Source: Phallusia fumigata (lineage: Eukaryota > Chordata > Ascidiacea > Phlebobranchia > Ascidiidae). From it: a DNA stretch of 21,332 nucleotides. Below, piece after piece: positions 18,801 through 21,332 of this stretch. The notes under the pieces are model-generated. The model did not search any database and had not been told where the DNA came from. It saw nothing but the letters and a program-made list of their open reading frames with translations. Position numbers and translations under genes: made by a program. Location of the stretch: positions 1-21,332 of the forward strand of contig QXVZ01014125.1 of NCBI GenBank assembly GCA_008931825.1, read 5' to 3'. How positions within the stretch are numbered: position 1 is the first letter of the stretch; the number at the start of each line of letters is the position of its first letter.

Positions 18801-20759
18801 CCCAACAGGTTTCTTTGCGGAGGAAGTATAGTCTCGGAAAAATGGGTTATGACCTCAGCCTTCTGTGTTAAACAATTTCACCGGTGCGTCAAAGCAAACA
18901 CGAATAGAGTTCTCAACAAATTGATATCTTGTACATTTAGGTTCTCTGTTTACGTTGGATCAAACATGATGATGAACTCGGAAACAGCAGGACAAAAACT
19001 AACAGTCAAACAAATATACCATCCCACCAGTTTCAAGTAACTAAAACCACATACACATGTATTGATTCTACATTTACACAACTTAAGTTATTAAATCACA
19101 CGACTAGATTGCATCTTTTAAAGCACGATTTTATAAAAACCGGTGACTGCACATAGTTGGGACCAAGTTTGAGTGTCTGGAACGGTTCATGTAAGCACGC
19201 ATTTCAAGCTGCATAAATCAAAATAAAAACGAAAAACAATCTCAAATTAAAACGTGAAATGCTTTGGATTTTTTTCATAATTATTTAAATGTTTTTCTAC
19301 AGAAATACCCTTTTGGGAGATGACATTGCACTTTTAAAACTAGCCTCAAGTATAGTGTTCAATTTTCACGTAAGTCCCATCTGTCTACCACCAGGAACAA
19401 GTTACAAATTACCTCCAACACAAAATGCCACTTTGCAGGGTGGGGAAGAAAGAAAAGTAATAAAAACTTTACTTTCGTGATCATATATGTTTGTGCAAAT
19501 TTTCGGTACGTTTGCAGATTCCGGCACAAACTCCGAAATCCTTCGTTATGTTGAACTTCAGATTAAAAGCAAAGATTTCTGCGCATCGCAGTACTTCAGA
19601 TTTGAAGGAGTCAATTTGGAAGCTTCCATGCCTGCAAGTATTATGTGTGCCCATGCAAACAACAAAGACACTTGTGCGGTAAGAAAACTTCTTGACAGAT
19701 TCACAAAATCTCAAACATAGATAAGAAGCAAAAATGTATCAGAGGCAAAATGAGTATTTAGTGGGAAAGATAAACCTAAACAGATGATAAACCCATAGGC
19801 TTCCAGAATACATCGGACTTCATTCATTTAGTACAGAAATTTGCATGGAAATACCGTTTGGTTGCCCATGTCGGATGGCATAAATGCATGATTTTTTAAT
19901 CAAACTATAGCACCACTAACACTCCGAAGTACGAAGCAAATTCACTTAGGTCACTTCCACAAATTCACTTAGGTCACTTCCACCCTGTAGAGGCATTGTA
20001 AAACAATTAGAGAAGGTTTTGATTACAGGGTGACTGGGGTGGACCATTAATGTGTAACGTGGGAGACGACACTTGGTTCCAATACGGCGTAAGAAGTTTC
20101 GGCAGCAACACCTGTGGAGACGGAGCTAGTTTCTTTACTGATGTAACACAAGTCTATCCATGGATTAAGACAAGTAACGAAATATTTTTGTCTAAATGCA
20201 ACGTGTCTAGATTTTTGATAATTGTGTTGCTAGTAAATCATCTTGCCTGAAGTAATGCCATTCGTAAATCTTTTGGTGTGTAACGCTTGGACGAATATCG
20301 GACACAGTTATACTTTAAATGAGTGTTTATGAGTCATAAAAATTTGGTATTTTTAAGTATTTTAAAAAAATGACCTAATCGTTTCAGCTACAAGCGTCGA
20401 CTTCGATCCACCTAGTGGTAAGCATACAAATTTAAAAATGTGATCTGTTTATATTCTATTAATTTAACTGGTTAAGTTTTGATTAAAAGTGTAAAATTCA
20501 ATCGTTAATATTGTACGCTTGGTGCATCTGATTTAATACGGAATCAAGGTACTATAATTGTCACAAAATGTGTAATAATACACAACGTTTTTGTTCAGAT
20601 GTCAACGAATGCAAGCAAACACCGAACCCGTGTACAAACAAACAATGCATCAACTACGTAGGAAGCTATTCGTGTGACGCAATTAGTCAACTGCGCATGC
20701 AAGATGGGCTAATGCTTATTACCTGGACGATCTGTAGTTTGTTTCATTTATTGTTGTAA
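12758..20759 (+). CDS. Copy C: complete 22-exon sushi/double pseudo-trypsin/EGF surface protein gene, one frameshift
   Basis: Exons: 12758-12809, 13054-13227, 13671-13723, 13932-14098, 14344-14439, 14678-14829, 15089-15249, 15381-15525, 15747-15776, 15878-16066, 16467-16637, 17049-17228, 17368-17547, 17939-18115, 18587-18630, 18720-18883, 18941-19036, 19303-19456, 19518-19678, 20029-20173, 20388-20417, 20599-20759. About 960 residues: signal 1-17, sushi 1 18-75, linker 76-93, protease fold 1 94-333, stalk, sushi 2-6 344-642, linker 643-657, protease fold 2 658-897, stalk, half EGF and tail 908-960. Exon 18 is one base shorter than in copy A. As written the frame is lost there and stops at 20048-20050. 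Confidence 0.88.
13054..13227 (+). CDS. Copy C sushi/CCP domain 1
   Basis: A 58-codon phase 1-1 exon with STCNRP, YSCNDRY, TRTCGD, APYCS and the Trp of SGWAS. The first 15 residues differ strongly from copy B. The segment RPYVY here equals the start of sushi 2 (KRPYVY), which may be convergence or partial conversion. GNST is a sequon at the position of GNRT in copy B. Confidence 0.92.
13671..15525 (+). CDS. Copy C linker and trypsin-fold domain 1, catalytically dead
   Basis: Linker exon 13671-13723 (HENCGKRRTRIRANP), then protease exons 13932-14098, 14344-14439, 14678-14829, 15089-15249 and 15381-15525. Activation motif DR|IYGG. TAAEC replaces TAAHC, GNDVGLLEL keeps Asp102, and YDVGGP replaces GDSGGP, the same lesions as copy B. 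KDTC keeps Asp189. The last exon differs from copy B at 10 of 145 bases, and nine of those are silent, so the dead domain is being conserved as protein. DNSTS and ENGS are sequons. Confidence 0.92.
15747..16066 (+). CDS. Copy C stalk and sushi/CCP domain 2
   Basis: Stalk exon 15747-15776 (KTGIYFHTPT), then the 63-codon sushi exon 15878-16066 with VSCKRP, FACNTGY, STCV, AVWSH and APTC. It is nearly identical to copy B sushi 2. Confidence 0.9.
16467..16637 (+). CDS. Copy C sushi/CCP domain 3
   Basis: A 57-codon phase 1-1 exon: FRCSILNTPSNG, FHCNEGYAL, RLVCYL, GWSETPPTC. It has all four cysteines and the sushi Trp. This exon completes the fragment seen in copy B. Confidence 0.9.
16638..17048. 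other. Copy C intron 11
   Basis: A 411-bp intron with GT and cttag boundaries. No internal gene or repeat was recognised. Confidence 0.6.
17049..17228 (+). CDS. Copy C sushi/CCP domain 4
   Basis: A 60-codon phase 1-1 exon: FTCHKPTKPANG, SMACDKGY, NTTCQW, SGWSWSFYDC. The cysteine pattern is standard. The usual Pro before the last Cys is missing (YDC). ANYS and RNTT are sequons. No other copy in the window covers this domain. Confidence 0.9.
17368..17547 (+). CDS. Copy C sushi/CCP domain 5
   Basis: A 60-codon phase 1-1 exon: ITCHRPLNPLRGN, FSCYTGYEIVG, AKCTI, GVWSDSTPTC. A standard sushi module with the VNST sequon. Confidence 0.92.
17939..18115 (+). CDS. Copy C sushi/CCP domain 6
   Basis: A 59-codon phase 1-1 exon: ITCSRPDLTRNGT, FACNGG, ATCGSHGWSTEPPLC. 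It has four cysteines and the Trp. It is the last sushi before the second protease fold, in the place that sushi 1 holds relative to the first. Confidence 0.9.
18116..18586. other. Copy C intron 14
   Basis: A 471-bp intron with a small perfect hairpin (18362-18388) and otherwise no recognised feature. Confidence 0.6.
18362..18388. repeat. Perfect 9-bp inverted repeat
   Basis: ttcacggtt (18362-18370) and aaccgtgaa (18380-18388) around a 9-base A-rich loop. Possibly the core of a degraded element. No function is visible. Confidence 0.6.
18587..19678 (+). CDS. Copy C second linker and most of trypsin-fold domain 2, inactive and frameshifted
   Basis: Linker exon 18587-18630 (KSPSCGKRLGSSAV, phase 1 to 0), then 18720-18883, 18941-19036, 19303-19456 and 19518-19678. 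Activation motif AR|IYNG, SWPWMA, CGGSIVSEKW. TSAFC stands where TAAHC is expected, so His57 is Phe. GDDIALLKL keeps Asp102. Exon 19303-19456 is 154 bp against 155 in copy A: a G is missing between 19417 and 19418 within the codons for LPPDTKC, so the Cys and GWG that follow are read out of frame. Frame and phase upstream and downstream are otherwise intact. A sequencing error or a recent mutation are both possible. Confidence 0.86.
19938..19983. repeat. Perfect 23-bp tandem duplication
   Basis: The unit aaattcacttaggtcacttccac is repeated head to tail at 19938-19960 and 19961-19983, in the intron before the Ser exon. Copies A and B lack it; their matching introns are 156 and (truncated) about 120 bp against 350 bp here. 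Confidence 0.9.
20029..20173 (+). CDS. Copy C trypsin-fold domain 2, nucleophile exon (Ser to Trp)
   Basis: A 145-bp exon (phase 0 to 1) starting GDWGGPLMC: Trp at position 195, with Asp194 and the Gly pair kept. VRSFGSNTC and GDGASFF follow, then YPWIKT. It is strikingly similar to the equivalent exon of domain 1 in the same gene (WFQYGVRSFGS is identical), more so than the other exons of the two domains. If the frameshift in exon 18 is real, translation stops inside this exon. Confidence 0.88.
20388..20759 (+). CDS. Copy C stalk, half EGF and hydrophobic C-terminal tail
   Basis: Stalk exon 20388-20417 (TTSVDFDPPSG) and terminal exon 20599-20759. The latter has DVNEC, CTNKQC, CINYVGSYSC and then AISQLRMQDG, leading into a hydrophobic tail that ends HLLL at TAA. 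It is one codon longer than in A and B. There are only four EGF cysteines. The tail fits a GPI-attachment signal or a membrane anchor with no cytoplasmic part. Confidence 0.84.
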
Positions 20760-20916
20760 ATGTGTGGAACCTATTCAACATTAGTTGTATAAGATAAGAC
20801 AAACCAATTTTCAGCGAGTCGGATATCAAATTGATGTGCGGCTGATATAATTTTAAATTTTTAACAAAGTTACCAAACTTGTTACTGTCCAGTGAACCTT
20901 ATCTGTCGTATATGGG

Positions 20917-20922
20917 AATAAA
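20917..20922 (+). terminator. Candidate polyadenylation signal, copy C
   Basis: AATAAA 158 bp after the stop. The later signal used as candidate in copies A and B is mutated here (ctgaaacta). Confidence 0.4.
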
Positions 20923-21069
20923 GAACAGAAACTTACATTACGCCATTTCTGTTGAACCATTTCTTGTACGAACACAACATATTAGTTACTTTTATAACAT
21001 CGCATGGGAGAGGTGCAATATATGCGATCTGCTGAAACTAATTTGTTGATACTTCCATTACATGATAAA

Positions 21070-21280
21070 CTGAATACGTAATGTGCGGCAGCATGTCGGT
21101 TCTTTCCGGCCAGCATTTATGTCATCGCGTCCCGTGTCAACTGCGTTGTTCAGGGCAGGGAGTTTTTCTTGTGTGTCTACACGAAACTCAGCCATCGTCA
21201 TGTGATGTGAACAGTCAGTTTCTTCTGTTACGCACACAGCAAATGCTTGTAACTGCCTTCCTGTCAAACGCAATCTAAAC
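21070..21280. repeat. Conserved 3' flank block, occurrence 3 of 3
   Basis: Shares gcggcagcatgtcgg, cgtcccgtgtcaactgcgtt and tctacacgaaact with the other two occurrences. The CRE palindrome is lost (tatgtcatcg). The - strand is open for 71 codons (21058-21273) and shares ALNNAVDTGRD and PTCC words with the second occurrence. Confidence 0.5.
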
Positions 21281-21332
21281 GTGGTACTAATAAACCAATT
21301 TGACCATCATTGTTTTGTTTTCTTACCGTTTA

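Larger units (their letters stand above)
20760..21332. other. 3' flank of copy C
   Basis: Non-coding, and similar to but more diverged than the flanks of copies A and B. It holds an AATAAA (20917-20922) and the third occurrence of the conserved flank block. The window ends before any further gene copy. Confidence 0.7.

Noticed and set aside
19481..19714. - strand frame of 77 codons
   Set aside because: Antisense shadow of exon 19518-19678; the same shadow occurs in copy A at 420-650.
227..20759. Active serine protease or clotting-factor annotation
   Set aside because: Catalytic Ser is replaced in every domain visible, and His is replaced wherever its exon is present.

Overview
The window is eukaryotic. 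Coding sequence is split into short exons of 30-190 bp with GT/AG introns, the DNA is AT-rich, and the proteins are built from extracellular animal modules (sushi/CCP, trypsin-fold, EGF). Compact introns and a possible trans-splice acceptor would suit a tunicate such as Ciona. That assignment is inference with low to moderate confidence; no diagnostic marker is present.

All supported genes are on the + strand. They form a tandem array of one gene family, here called copies A, B and C. Copy A (227-1507) is only the 3' end of a gene that starts left of the window. Copy B starts at 3869 and reads cleanly to 8433, where a single N joins it to sequence that belongs about 3.4 kb further downstream in the gene; its 3' end is 8556-9296. 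Copy C (12758-20759) is the only copy with every part present: 22 exons whose phases all agree, giving about 960 residues. It carries a one-base deletion in exon 18.

The order of domains, read from copy C, is: signal peptide, sushi 1, NCGKR linker, trypsin-fold domain 1, 10-residue stalk, sushi 2 to 6, CGKR linker, trypsin-fold domain 2, 10-residue stalk, a half EGF of the calcium-binding type, and a hydrophobic tail that ends at the stop codon (GPI-anchor signal or very short membrane anchor).

Both trypsin-fold domains have lost catalytic residues in every copy visible. Domain 1 has Glu for the catalytic His and Val for the catalytic Ser. Domain 2 has Phe for His (copy C) and Trp for Ser (all three copies), and copy A has also lost the catalytic Asp. 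The activation cleavage motif, the disulfide cysteines and the Asp at the base of the S1 pocket are kept. The array therefore appears to encode cell-surface pseudoproteases joined to sushi modules. Haptoglobin is the nearest familiar parallel: it pairs sushi with a dead trypsin fold and works by binding. In B versus C the protease exons differ mostly at silent sites, while sushi 1 differs mostly at replacement sites, which suggests a conserved scaffold with a diversifying N-terminal module.

The spacers (1508-3868 and 9297-12757) are duplicates of each other; the second holds about 1.07 kb of extra DNA near 10191-11263. A 159-bp hAT-like miniature element sits in a copy B intron, and the matching copy C intron is an empty site. 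No tRNA, rRNA, CRISPR or bacterial feature was seen.
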